From CAZEDL01 sp964585245 (GTDB lineage: Bacteria > Patescibacteriota > Patescibacteriia > Magasanikbacterales > GWA2-37-8), in assembly GCA_964585245.1 (NCBI GenBank), contig CAZPCV010000006.1, positions 1 to 37,976 of the forward strand: DNA of 37,976 nt. Direction: 5' to 3'. The notes under the pieces are model-generated. The model was given only the letters and a program-made list of their open reading frames with translations, had not been told where the DNA came from and ran no database searches. Made by a program: the position numbers and the translations under genes. Shown piece by piece: positions 16,763 to 23,968 of the stretch (the stretch's first letter is position 1; each line of letters begins with the position of its first letter).

Positions 16763-18676
16763 TTATTTCTTATCGTCTACAACCTCACCTTCGATCGGGC
16801 CATCTGCTTTTTTTGGCTCGCTCGCTCCGGCAGCATTATCAGCAGTCGGGCCTGATTTTTGCTGTTCTTGCTGATACATTTTCATACCGATCGCTTGGGC
16901 GGCTTTGGATAATTCTTCGCCAGCCTTTTTGAGCGCCTCGACATCATCTTTGTCTTTCAATTCTTTTACTTTGGCCAAGCCGTCGGCTACCGCTTTTTTC
17001 TCATCATCGGTTACGCCAGGAGTTTTCTTTTCTTCCACTTCTTTCATCATTTTTTCGGTAGTATACACCATCGTATCGGCCAAATTGCGGGCTTCGATAA
17101 GCTCTTGTTTTTTCTTGTCATCGGTTGCGTGCAACTCGGCTTCTTTTTTCATTTTTTCGACTTCGTCTTTCGATAAGCCAGATGACGCTTCGATACGAAT
17201 AGACTGTTCTTTGTTGGTGGCTTTATCTTTGGCTTTCACACTCAAAATACCGTTGGCATCAATATCAAAAGTGACTTCTACTTGCGGCACACCGCGCGGA
17301 GCCGGAGGCAAATCGCTAAGGATAAACTTACCAAGCGTTTTGTTATCAGCGGCCATTGGGCGTTCACCTTGAAGCACATGAATTTCTACGCTGGGCTGAT
17401 TATCAGCCGCAGTAGAGAACACCTGAGATTTACTGGTAGGAATGGTGGTATTGCGCTCAATTAATTTAGTCATGACCGCGCCCATGGTTTCGATACCAAG
17501 CGATAGCGGTGTAACATCCAGAAGCAAAACATCCTTCACATCGCCGTGCAACACGCCACCCTGTACAGCCGCACCAACAGCTACTACTTCGTCCGGATTA
17601 ACAGTGATATTGGGTTTTTTGTTGAAAAACTTTTCTACGGTTTGGTATACCAGCGGCATGCGAGTCATACCACCGACCATGACTACTTCATGCAGGTCAT
17701 TAGCAGTGAGTTTGGCATCTTCGAGCGCTTTCTTCACCGGGCCTAGTGTTTTTTGTACCAAATCCCCTACCAACTCTTCGAGCTTGGAACGAGTAAGCTT
17801 CATTACTAAATGTTTCGGGCCAGTAGCGTCGGACGTAATAAACGGTTGGTTGATTTCACTTTCCTGGGCAGTCGAGAGTTCGATTTTGGCTTTTTCGGCA
17901 GCTTCTTTGATGCGCTGCAAGGCAAGTGTATCTTTGCTGAGGTCGATGCCCTGATCGCGCTTAAATTCGGCAATAATCCATTCGATTAATACCTGGTCGA
18001 AATCGTCACCACCCAGATGAGTGTCGCCATTAGTAGATAATACTTGCACGGAATCAGCGCTGACTTCGAGCACTGATACATCAAACGTACCACCACCTAA
18101 ATCGTAAACGACAATTTTTTGATCCTTTTTCTTGTCGAATCCGTAGGCGAGAGCCGCGGCGGTGGGTTCGTTAATAATACGAAGTACTTTTAAGCCCGCA
18201 ATTTCACCGGCATCTTTGGTAGCTTGGCGCTGGGCATCATCGAAATAGGCTGGCACCGTAATGACCGCCTCGGTTACTTTTTCGCCCAGGCGTTCTTCGG
18301 CATCTGCTTTTAATTTTTGCAGTACCATGGCCGAAATTTCTTGCGGTGCATATTCTTTGCCCTGCATGAGCACCTTGACGCCGGTGCCAGATTTGACGAT
18401 TTTGTACGGCATGAGCTTGAGGTCACGCTGCACCTCTTCGTCTTCCCAATTGCGACCAATTAAGCGTTTGATGGAATACAAGGTATTTTCCGGGTTGGTC
18501 ACCGCCTGGCGCTTGGCCAACTGGCCAACGAGACGTTCACCGCTTTTACTGACGGCTATAACCGAAGGCGTGGTACGAGCACCCTCTTTGTTTTCTAATA
18601 CTTTGGGCGCGCCGCCTTCGATGATGGCGACACAGCTGTTTGTTGTACCGAGATCGATTCCGATAACTTTGGACAT
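16763..18676 (-). CDS. dnaK: Chaperone DnaK (Hsp70)
   Basis: The 637-residue length is normal. The ATPase domain begins VIGIDLGTTNSCVAI and contains the phosphate-2 motif VYDLGGGTFDVSVLEV and VMVGGMTRMPLV. The interdomain linker is DVLLLDVTPLSLG, followed by the beta substrate-binding domain and a helical lid. The C-terminus ends in an acidic EGEVVDDKK tail resembling the EEVD-like ends of bacterial DnaK. The ATG at 18676 is unambiguous. No CIRCE operator is visible directly upstream; expression may come from the hrcA promoter 3.4 kb away or from a weak local one. Confidence 0.98.
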   Translation of the reverse strand: MSKVIGIDLGTTNSCVAIIEGGAPKVLENKEGARTTPSVIAVSKSGERLVGQLAKRQAVTNPENTLYSIKRLIGRNWEDEEVQRDLKLMPYKIVKSGTGVKVLMQGKEYAPQEISAMVLQKLKADAEERLGEKVTEAVITVPAYFDDAQRQATKDAGEIAGLKVLRIINEPTAAALAYGFDKKKDQKIVVYDLGGGTFDVSVLEVSADSVQVLSTNGDTHLGGDDFDQVLIEWIIAEFKRDQGIDLSKDTLALQRIKEAAEKAKIELSTAQESEINQPFITSDATGPKHLVMKLTRSKLEELVGDLVQKTLGPVKKALEDAKLTANDLHEVVMVGGMTRMPLVYQTVEKFFNKKPNITVNPDEVVAVGAAVQGGVLHGDVKDVLLLDVTPLSLGIETMGAVMTKLIERNTTIPTSKSQVFSTAADNQPSVEIHVLQGERPMAADNKTLGKFILSDLPPAPRGVPQVEVTFDIDANGILSVKAKDKATNKEQSIRIEASSGLSKDEVEKMKKEAELHATDDKKKQELIEARNLADTMVYTTEKMMKEVEEKKTPGVTDDEKKAVADGLAKVKELKDKDDVEALKKAGEELSKAAQAIGMKMYQQEQQKSGPTADNAAGASEPKKADGPIEGEVVDDKK

Positions 18677-18700
18677 ATGATTTGCTGTTAAATTGCTAAA

Positions 18701-19201
18701 TTATGAAATAAAAATACCAATTCTTTGGTTAGGTGGGGGCAAATTTAAGTCTTGAATACCTATACCAGGAAACTCTTTAAAATATGGCCAACTAGAAACT
18801 GAAGCGGCGGTTACAGCTGCTATTTGCCATCCCCGGTCAGATAAATACACCTTTAACTCACTTGCAAATTTTAAAGAAGATGAGTCACCCCAGTTGACAA
18901 ATATAATAATTTTTTTATTCTTTGAACTAACGTCATACTCAATTAATTCATCTTCTATTTTTTTACCCTCTTCATTCGAAAATATTCTTTTTTCTTCTAT
19001 TTCAATTTTTTCTGCTTGGATCATGGTTCCGTAATTTGTGTTTGCAGTTTGGGTATAAGAAATTTTCTGAGAAGAGACGTCCTTTTTATCAAAAGGTTTA
19101 ATTCCAAAATATTCTAACACTGCTACTAGGGCAGCGATAAAAAATACCACACCTGCAATCGCACCTACAATTTTTTTCCAAGTAAAATATTTATTTTTCA
19201 T
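18701..19201 (-). CDS. Hypothetical membrane-anchored protein
   Basis: From the ATG at 19201 (MKNKYFTWKK) the product is 166 residues. It has one membrane helix (about 12-32, IVGAIAGVVFFIAALVAVL), a polar linker (about 35-90) and a compact alpha/beta C-terminal domain with a strand KKIIIFVNWGD, a helix SSSLKFASELKVYLSDRG and further strands ending IGIFIS. No family is recognised; the C-terminal domain looks like a small ligand-binding alpha/beta fold. Its start overlaps the end of queF by 11 nt, so it is probably co-translated with the queuosine genes. It ends 24 nt before dnaK. Confidence 0.6.
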   Translation of the reverse strand: MKNKYFTWKKIVGAIAGVVFFIAALVAVLEYFGIKPFDKKDVSSQKISYTQTANTNYGTMIQAEKIEIEEKRIFSNEEGKKIEDELIEYDVSSKNKKIIIFVNWGDSSSLKFASELKVYLSDRGWQIAAVTAASVSSWPYFKEFPGIGIQDLNLPPPNQRIGIFIS

Positions 19202-19586
19202 ATTTCCAAGTAGCATCAATTGCTATTCCTCCTCGAGTATTAAATAGCACCGTCACTTCCACACTCTTTGGCTTAATATACTTTACAAAATCCTGCCCAA
19301 TATCTACGGCCAAATGCTCGTGGAACACTCCGACATCACGATACGTTTCCAGATATAATTTGAGCGATTTTGATTCCACCACGTATTTATCAGGCACATA
19401 ATTAATTTCTATCTCGGCATAATCAGGTTGGCCAGTGAGCGGACAGCGGCACGTGAATTCGGTGCAATGCAAATTAATTTCCATATTCGCTCCGCCGTGA
19501 TTAGGAAACGCTTCAAGCGTGCGGGTGGCAACTGCTTTCTGGCCGAGTTTACTTAGTTTTTCTAAATCTTGTTTAATAGTAGGCAT
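19191..19586 (-). CDS. queF: NADPH-dependent 7-cyano-7-deazaguanine reductase (QueF)
   Basis: This 131-residue protein is of the unimodular, YkvM-like size. The catalytic Cys48 and Asp55 lie in FTCRCPLTGQPD, and the NADPH-binding signature ESKSLKLYL is at 71-79. Substrate-binding residues follow in VFHEHLAVDIG. QueF reduces the nitrile of preQ0 to the amine preQ1, a rare four-electron step in queuosine synthesis. It lies 9 nt downstream of a precursor transporter gene. The two together suggest uptake of preQ0-type precursor and its conversion for tRNA guanine transglycosylase. De novo genes queC/D/E are not in the window. Confidence 0.95.
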   Translation of the reverse strand: MPTIKQDLEKLSKLGQKAVATRTLEAFPNHGGANMEINLHCTEFTCRCPLTGQPDYAEIEINYVPDKYVVESKSLKLYLETYRDVGVFHEHLAVDIGQDFVKYIKPKSVEVTVLFNTRGGIAIDATWKYEK

Positions 19587-19595
19587 AGGTACATC

Positions 19596-20279
19596 TTAGT
19601 ACTGTAACGGGCTAAAATTAGTAACCTGGTCGTAGACGTCACTCCCGTCTTTTTTCTTTAAATAACGGATTACGGCATAGGTGACCGGAGTGGCAATTAC
19701 TTCAAAGATGGTTTTGAAAATCCATTGAGTCAGAATCACACTCACGATTTGCGCTCCCGGGAAAATACCGGAAAAAGCAATCAGAATAAAAATTACCGAA
19801 TCTAGGCCTTCGCCCACTATCGTTGATGTGATAGTGCGCAGCCACAAATATTTTCCTTGCGTTTTTATCTTTAATTTAGCCATGATCCAGGAATTACTGA
19901 AACCTCCTACTAAATAGGCCACAAACGAAGCAGCCAATAAGCGTGGGGTAAATCCAAGAATTGTTTCGAAGGCAGTCTGATTGGCAAAAAATGGAGCTGG
20001 GGCCACGTTAAGCGCAATCCAGATAGCCACGACCGCCAGTAAATTACAAAAAAATCCGGTCCAAATTACGCGTCGAGCGGCGGCATAGCCATAGACTTCG
20101 GTCAGGACATCGTTAATGATGTAGCTGATCGGGAACAAAACTACGCCCACTGGCATAAAATATCCCCAAAAATTGCCCACTTTCACGGCGATAATGTTGG
20201 AAATAACGAGTACCGTTACGAATACAGCGGAAATTAAGTGAAACAGTTTTGTTTCTTTTATAGACACTGCCCCATTCAT
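19596..20279 (-). CDS. Queuosine precursor transporter (YhhQ/Vut_1 family)
   Basis: This 227-residue protein has about six membrane segments. Typical family motifs are VLVISNIIAVKVGNF, the polar VLFPISYIINDVLTEVYGY block, and the later SNSWIMAKLK and STIVGEGLDSVIF blocks. YhhQ proteins import 7-deazaguanine precursors (preQ0/preQ1). Being directly upstream of queF supports that substrate here. The gene lies in the middle of a heat-shock gene run, which is unexpected. No preQ1 riboswitch was recognised in its leader. Confidence 0.9.
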   Translation of the reverse strand: MNGAVSIKETKLFHLISAVFVTVLVISNIIAVKVGNFWGYFMPVGVVLFPISYIINDVLTEVYGYAAARRVIWTGFFCNLLAVVAIWIALNVAPAPFFANQTAFETILGFTPRLLAASFVAYLVGGFSNSWIMAKLKIKTQGKYLWLRTITSTIVGEGLDSVIFILIAFSGIFPGAQIVSVILTQWIFKTIFEVIATPVTYAVIRYLKKKDGSDVYDQVTNFSPLQY

Positions 20280-20327
20280 AAATGTATTTAAGAATTAAAC
20301 GAGTTATATTTATTAGTTACTCGGTAA

Positions 20328-20349
20328 TTGGCTGAAAAAATTCAGCCAA
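20328..20349 (-). terminator. Hairpin after hsp20
   Basis: A perfect 9-bp stem TTGGCTGAA/TTCAGCCAA (20328-20336 with 20341-20349) has a 4-nt loop, 16 nt past the hsp20 stop. On the minus strand no T run follows, so termination efficiency is doubtful and read-through into the transporter-queF genes is possible. Confidence 0.45.
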
Positions 20350-20365
20350 CACACTGAATGTCTAA

Positions 20366-20794
20366 TTATTTGGCAATCTTAATCGCAATTTTCTTGGCAG
20401 CTACCGGCTCGGCTTTCGGGGCGGTAATTTTGAGTACACCCGATACAAATTCGGCCGTGACGTTGCTTTCGTCTACGGCGCTCGGCAAGACTAATTCGCG
20501 ATAAAATGAGCCGCTGCGCACTTCTTTGCGATAATAGTTTTTTTCTTCTACTTCGTGTTCTTTTTTTTGTTCACCCTTCACTGACAGAACGCCTTTATGT
20601 ACGTTTACTTCGACATCATCCGGCCGAAAACCGGCTAATACTACTTCGACCACCACAGCTTTGTCCGTCTCGTACATATCGAGTGGCGGGACGAACGCTT
20701 TCATCTGACTATTGTTCATTACCGCGGGCAAACGATTGAACACGTCATCCATGTCGGAAAACATGTCCATCGGGGTCCAACGAACGAGTGACAT
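20366..20794 (-). CDS. Small heat shock protein (Hsp20/alpha-crystallin family)
   Basis: This 142-residue protein has a short N-terminal arm (VRWTPMDMFSDMDDVFNRL). The alpha-crystallin domain (about 35-125) has PPLDMYETDKAVVVEVVLAG, GVLSVKGEQ and the late A-x-x-x-x-GVLKITAPK motif. A short C-terminal tail ends in basic residues and lacks a strict IxI but has IAIKI. It holds unfolding proteins for refolding by DnaK-DnaJ-GrpE. A strong Shine-Dalgarno (AAGGAGA) precedes the ATG, unlike most genes here. It follows grpE on the same strand after 57 nt, probably in the same heat-shock unit. Confidence 0.95.
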   Translation of the reverse strand: MSLVRWTPMDMFSDMDDVFNRLPAVMNNSQMKAFVPPLDMYETDKAVVVEVVLAGFRPDDVEVNVHKGVLSVKGEQKKEHEVEEKNYYRKEVRSGSFYRELVLPSAVDESNVTAEFVSGVLKITAPKAEPVAAKKIAIKIAK

Positions 20795-20851
20795 ATTTTT
20801 TCTCCTTGTCCCTGACTTGGCCGTGCGGCTTTAGTGGGACTTTAAAAATAG

Positions 20852-21406
20852 TTATTTAACAATTATTACTTTAGCCACTTTCAGTACCCGGCCTTTCACC
20901 ATATAGCCACCATCTACTTCTCTAATAATCGTACCCGACTCTTGGCCATCTCTTTCCTCTTCTCCTACTGATTCATGCAGGCGGGTATCCAGTTTTTCGC
21001 CCACCGTCTTTATTTCCTCGACTTGATGGCTTTTTAAGATATCGCTAAATTGTTTTTGGATATAACCGATGCCACTTACCCAGTTTTCTTGCTCTTTACT
21101 CCAGGCGATATTATTTTTCGCGGCAAACGCTTTTTTAAAATTATCGTAGACAGGAATAAATTCTTCTAGGATCATTTGCTCACTAAGCGTTGCCCACTCG
21201 GCCCGACGCGCAGTGGTTTCTTTTTGCAAATTTTGATAATCGGCTAGGGCGCGCTGCCAGGCAGTTTTAAATTCGGTGGCTTGCGCTTTCAGTTGCGAGC
21301 AGTTGGCGCAATCGGCTTCATTTAATTCTGTATTATTTTCAGCAGCCGGAACAGCTACATCTTCAGCTTCTTCCCCTGCGTGATTGGTGAGGACTGTGTC
21401 TTCCAT
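20852..21406 (-). CDS. grpE: Nucleotide exchange factor GrpE
   Basis: This 184-residue protein has an acidic disordered start, then a long coiled coil (about 33-100) with the conserved TAWQRALADYQNLQKE. The C-terminal beta domain has VGEKLDTRLHESVG, EVDGGYMVKGRVLKVAKV. GrpE releases ADP from DnaK. A Cys pair (CANC, 33-36) begins the coiled coil; such pairs are not in E. coli GrpE and could form a metal or disulfide clasp in the dimer (inference). It starts 13 nt after hrcA ends. Confidence 0.95.
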   Translation of the reverse strand: MEDTVLTNHAGEEAEDVAVPAAENNTELNEADCANCSQLKAQATEFKTAWQRALADYQNLQKETTARRAEWATLSEQMILEEFIPVYDNFKKAFAAKNNIAWSKEQENWVSGIGYIQKQFSDILKSHQVEEIKTVGEKLDTRLHESVGEEERDGQESGTIIREVDGGYMVKGRVLKVAKVIIVK

Positions 21407-21419
21407 ACGTAAAAATAAT

Positions 21420-22106
21420 TTATATAAGTTGTCTTACTTTTTGCAGCAAACTCCAGTTGGAACGATAATCCATGCGTTGCGGCCCTAGAAGCGCAATTAG
21501 TGATTCCTGGCGATCACCAAAGCGCAAAGCGAGAATACTAAGCATGTCGCCAAAACTATGTTCAGAGCCAATAAAAAATTGCGGTTCAGTAGTCACGAGC
21601 GGATAAAAAATGTGGAGGGCCTCTTCGCAGCGGTCAAATACGGCCGAAACATTTACTGCCATATCCACCGTAAAAAAATCCGGTTTTTGAAACAGATGAC
21701 TGAGACCGGTATAATAAATTCGATCCGGATCAAAGGCGACCAGCACCATATCACCGGATTCTTCTGCTAGACATTTGGCTAAATTTTTTAAAGATGCTTC
21801 TAATCCCTGTTCGCCCGTAAAAATTCCAGTTATTTTTTTTTCGGCTGATTTACTAATCTTTAGATCCGCAGTATTCAAATGATCAACGTAATAACGATAC
21901 CCTACGGCAGTGGGGATGCGACCGGCAGAAGTGTGCGGATGGGTAAGGAACCCCGCTTCTTCGAGCGCACGAAGCTCGTTTCTAACCGTGGCTTCGCTCC
22001 AATTTACCGCGCCTTTGGTCACCAAAAATTTAGAACCCACCGGTTCACCGGTAGCAATATACTCTTCTATAACCGTAAGAAGTAATTGTTCCTGTCGGGG
22101 GTCCAT
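21420..22106 (-). CDS. hrcA: Heat-inducible transcription repressor HrcA (short form)
   Basis: From the ATG at 22106 the product is 228 residues. The N-terminal winged helix is very well conserved: QEQLLLTVIEEYIATGEPVGSK, WSEATVRNELRALEEAGFLTHPHTSAGRIPTAVGYRYYVDHL. The rest corresponds to a reduced GAF-like domain; classical HrcA proteins have about 340 residues, so roughly a third is missing, although the end is not abrupt. HrcA represses chaperone genes by binding CIRCE and depends on GroEL for activity. A CIRCE-type site overlaps its own promoter, 8 nt before the ATG, indicating autoregulation of hrcA-grpE(-hsp20). The ATG was preferred to the TTG at 22112. Confidence 0.92.
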   Translation of the reverse strand: MDPRQEQLLLTVIEEYIATGEPVGSKFLVTKGAVNWSEATVRNELRALEEAGFLTHPHTSAGRIPTAVGYRYYVDHLNTADLKISKSAEKKITGIFTGEQGLEASLKNLAKCLAEESGDMVLVAFDPDRIYYTGLSHLFQKPDFFTVDMAVNVSAVFDRCEEALHIFYPLVTTEPQFFIGSEHSFGDMLSILALRFGDRQESLIALLGPQRMDYRSNWSLLQKVRQLI

Positions 22107-22113
22107 ATACAAT

Positions 22114-22140
22114 TTATCACTCTAAGTATCTGAGTGATAA
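22114..22140. promoter_or_regulatory. CIRCE-type operator (HrcA binding site)
   Basis: A perfect inverted repeat TTATCACTC-N9-GAGTGATAA is present. It matches the classical CIRCE element TTAGCACTC-N9-GAGTGCTAA in length, spacing and all but one symmetric base pair per arm. It overlaps the -10 box of the hrcA promoter and ends 8 nt from the hrcA ATG, the expected place for a repressor site. Confidence 0.9.
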
Positions 22141-22167
22141 GATACCTCCCTTTAAGGGTACCGTCAA
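22139..22167 (-). promoter_or_regulatory. Promoter of hrcA-grpE(-hsp20)
   Basis: On the minus strand TTGACG (22162-22167) and TATCTT (22139-22144) are separated by 17 nt. The CIRCE dyad begins within the -10 box and covers the start site, so HrcA binding would block RNA polymerase. Confidence 0.7.
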
Positions 22168-22186
22168 GAGTACCTGTGGACAAAAG

Positions 22187-22212
22187 AAGCACCTTGGTTA
22201 ACCAAAGTGCTT
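22187..22212 (-). terminator. Terminator after the SPFH gene
   Basis: A 10-bp stem with one mismatch (22187-22197 with 22202-22212) has a TTAA loop and is followed on the minus strand by CTTTTGTC. It separates the SPFH gene from the hrcA promoter. Confidence 0.65.
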
Positions 22213-22220
22213 GAGAAGAT

Positions 22221-22796
22221 TTAATGGATTGGAGAAATTTCTCCGAGCAAGACATTTTCTACAAAAATTCCGCGCGCATAGAAAATACGTTCCAGTTCGT
22301 TTTTCAAATCCTGTTCTACTTCATGGCGACGGGCAGTGATAATATCCTGATTGGCAAAGCGGCTAAAAACCATGCGGATCCGGCTGCGAATAGCTGGACG
22401 AATAATTTTTACTACAAAATCTTCGCCAATTGTTTGCCAAATTGAAGGAATCTGGTGTACATCAAGGCGAAGTAAAATTGTGCCTTCTACCCCTACTCGT
22501 TTGCCATCTAGAGTGACAGCGGCGGTTGGAATATCGCCCATGGCGCGTTCATGTTGCATATCAAACTGGCGGCTGATGCTGTATTCCAGAGTTTGAGTGT
22601 TAAAGAGTTTGGCTTTTTGCCAAAAAGGAATTTTCAGATGCAGCCCCGGCGTCAGCACTTTTTTCAAGACACCGCGACCCAAATCATACACACAGGCCAC
22701 ATAGCCTGGCGGCACATGAATAAACAACCCTTTCAAAACATCGTCTACGACGAACGAATACATTAATTTATCAAGTGAGTCTCCGGCCATATTCAT
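22221..22796 (-). CDS. SPFH/Band 7 domain protein, truncated form
   Basis: This 191-residue protein matches the prohibitin/Band 7 domain: IHVPPGYVACVYDLGRGV, LTPGLHLKIPFWQKAKLFNTQTLEY, then IIRPAIRSRIRMVFSRF and RRHEVEQDLKNELERIFYARGIFVENVLLGEI. SPFH proteins organise membrane microdomains and often regulate proteases. Two usual parts are missing: an N-terminal transmembrane helix (only a weakly hydrophobic start is present) and the long C-terminal coiled coil that follows the domain in typical members. ATGs at 22796, 22790 and 22763 are all possible. It is downstream of yidC on the same strand, so a membrane-quality role is plausible. Confidence 0.8.
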   Translation of the reverse strand: MNMAGDSLDKLMYSFVVDDVLKGLFIHVPPGYVACVYDLGRGVLKKVLTPGLHLKIPFWQKAKLFNTQTLEYSISRQFDMQHERAMGDIPTAAVTLDGKRVGVEGTILLRLDVHQIPSIWQTIGEDFVVKIIRPAIRSRIRMVFSRFANQDIITARRHEVEQDLKNELERIFYARGIFVENVLLGEISPIH

Positions 22797-22819
22797 TAAA
22801 ACATGAAAGCATAAAAACT

Positions 22820-22866
22820 TTAAAACAGATTTTGCGCTATGTACGCGCCCTGCCTTACTGTTTTAA
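22820..22866 (-). terminator. Stem-loop between yidC and the SPFH gene
   Basis: A 9-bp perfect stem TTAAAACAG/CTGTTTTAA (22820-22828 with 22858-22866) encloses a GC-rich loop that can itself pair through GCGC segments. On the minus strand it is followed by AGTTTTTA, so it may be a weak terminator or an mRNA-processing site. Confidence 0.4.
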
Positions 22867-22886
22867 CGTTTTACTGTTCTAACATT

Positions 22887-23612
22887 TTAATGATGGCCAC
22901 CATGACCCCCACCGTGAGCATCTTTTTTAGGCCCAAAAAATGCCTTGCCGATAAACGAAACGATATCAGAAAATACCAGTGTCGTCAAAATAAATAGCGA
23001 TTTAACCATCGGCAACCACCACAAAAAAGTAAAGATAAACAGAGGGAAAAGAATCAAAAAGAAAAAATCTTCTTGTTCCCACTTTTTCTTTACGCCATGT
23101 TCAACCAGGGTAGATACCAGCACATACACTGCCACAATACCTGCCCACACCGAATCGTGGATACGACCAATATCAAAACCGTAAAAATATTTATTAATAG
23201 TGCCAGGGAAATCAATCCAAGGGTATAGGATTTTAATAATCTTTTCGCCGCTGATACCCTGCACAAAGACCTGGTACAATAAAAAAAATACAACTACCTG
23301 GATAGCAAGCGTAAGTACTTTAGCCCAGGGTGAAACATTGTTTTTCCGCATGATACGACGAAATTCATTTTTTTGTTCAATTGGATCATGCGAGTATCCT
23401 GCCACCGTTGCTTTTGCTTCTTCTACTAATTTGGCATGGCGCTGACTGCTACTTTCTGAAATGATACTAAGAGGTAGTAAAACTATACGTAAAAATATCG
23501 TAAGCCACACCACTGCCCAGCCCAAATTTTCGCCCGCAATAGTATTATAGATATAAAACAACGCGTTAAACAACGGTTGATAGAGAAATGTGAACCAGAG
23601 TTGGCTGAGCAT
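22887..23612 (-). CDS. yidC: Membrane protein insertase YidC/Oxa1
   Basis: From the ATG at 23612 (MLSQLWFTFLYQPLFN) the product is 241 residues. It has the YidC core with five membrane segments. The first pair is followed by the conserved Arg in WLTIFLRIVLLPL, then a basic cytoplasmic loop (SSSQRHAKLVEE...RIMRKNNVSPWAKV). The large periplasmic domain of Gram-negative YidC is absent, as in Gram-positive homologues. It inserts membrane proteins with or without SecYEG. The C-terminus is unusual, ending in a Gly/His-rich HGGGHGGHH tail that could bind metal. The TTG at 23621 was not chosen. Confidence 0.92.
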   Translation of the reverse strand: MLSQLWFTFLYQPLFNALFYIYNTIAGENLGWAVVWLTIFLRIVLLPLSIISESSSQRHAKLVEEAKATVAGYSHDPIEQKNEFRRIMRKNNVSPWAKVLTLAIQVVVFFLLYQVFVQGISGEKIIKILYPWIDFPGTINKYFYGFDIGRIHDSVWAGIVAVYVLVSTLVEHGVKKKWEQEDFFFLILFPLFIFTFLWWLPMVKSLFILTTLVFSDIVSFIGKAFFGPKKDAHGGGHGGHH

Positions 23613-23646
23613 AAATAACAAAGCAAGTGCGATATCTAATACACGC

Positions 23647-23675
23647 AGTATAGCACAGTATTTTCATTGTGAAAA
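23647..23675 (-). promoter_or_regulatory. Promoter of yidC
   Basis: On the minus strand TTTTCA (23670-23675) and TATACT (23647-23652) are 17 nt apart, about 35 nt before the yidC ATG. The -35 lies in a 15-bp dyad shared with the opposite promoter. Confidence 0.5.
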
Positions 23676-23695
23676 TAGTAAAAATAAGCTATACT
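23667..23695 (+). promoter_or_regulatory. Promoter of the 66-residue protein gene
   Basis: TTGTGA (23667-23672), 17 nt, TATACT (23690-23695). Predicted start is near 23702, only a few nt before the ATG at 23706. The second ATG at 23718 is an alternative with a normal leader. Confidence 0.6.
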
Positions 23696-23705
23696 AACCT
23701 GGTCT

Positions 23706-23906
23706 ATGTTTAGTAGTATGAACGAAGAACAAACGACATTCGACCAGGTTAAATCATTACTTAAAGAAGCCTACGATGCATTTCGTGAATTTATGCAGGG
23801 TCTTTCTGAAATTAAACGTGAGGAACAACAAATTATCGCCGAAGCCCACGAACGTACCGATGCCAAAAAGATGTCCATAATTAAATCTAAAATTCAAAAT
23901 TTATAA
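23706..23906 (+). CDS. Small hypothetical charged helical protein
   Basis: This 66-residue protein (or 62 from the ATG at 23718) has no membrane segment. It is predicted fully helical and highly charged (KSLLKEAYDAFREFM, EIKREEQQIIAEAHERTDAKK), resembling a small coiled coil. No family is recognised. A good sigma70 promoter just upstream and a strong terminator just downstream (23936-23968) bracket it as its own transcription unit, which argues that it is a real gene. It is divergent from yidC and shares a control region with it. Confidence 0.6.
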   Translation: MFSSMNEEQTTFDQVKSLLKEAYDAFREFMQGLSEIKREEQQIIAEAHERTDAKKMSIIKSKIQNL

Positions 23907-23935
23907 TCGGTACAAGCACAAAGATTAGTTCTCTA

Positions 23936-23968
23936 TTTTAATACCCCTCTTTAAGAGGGGTATTAAAA
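23936..23968. terminator. Bidirectional terminator
   Basis: A 14-bp perfect stem TTTTAATACCCCTC/GAGGGGTATTAAAA (23936-23949 with 23955-23968) with a 5-nt loop lies between the small-protein gene and the convergent EEP gene, which ends at 23969. Confidence 0.9.

Noticed and set aside
17442..17954. Open 170-codon frame on the plus strand inside dnaK
   Set aside because: It is antisense to a highly conserved dnaK region, low in complexity (Ser/Thr-rich) and without promoter or start context. The same holds for frames opposite dnaJ (15731-16174) and the DUF5667 gene (13789-14217).
18677..18720. CIRCE operator before dnaK
   Set aside because: No TTAGCACTC-like inverted repeat is present; the only such site is at hrcA.
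20280..20365. Possible preQ1 riboswitch before the queuosine transporter gene
   Set aside because: The leader holds a 9-bp hairpin and a short CGAGT/ACTCG pairing, but no preQ1-I or preQ1-II core could be recognised.
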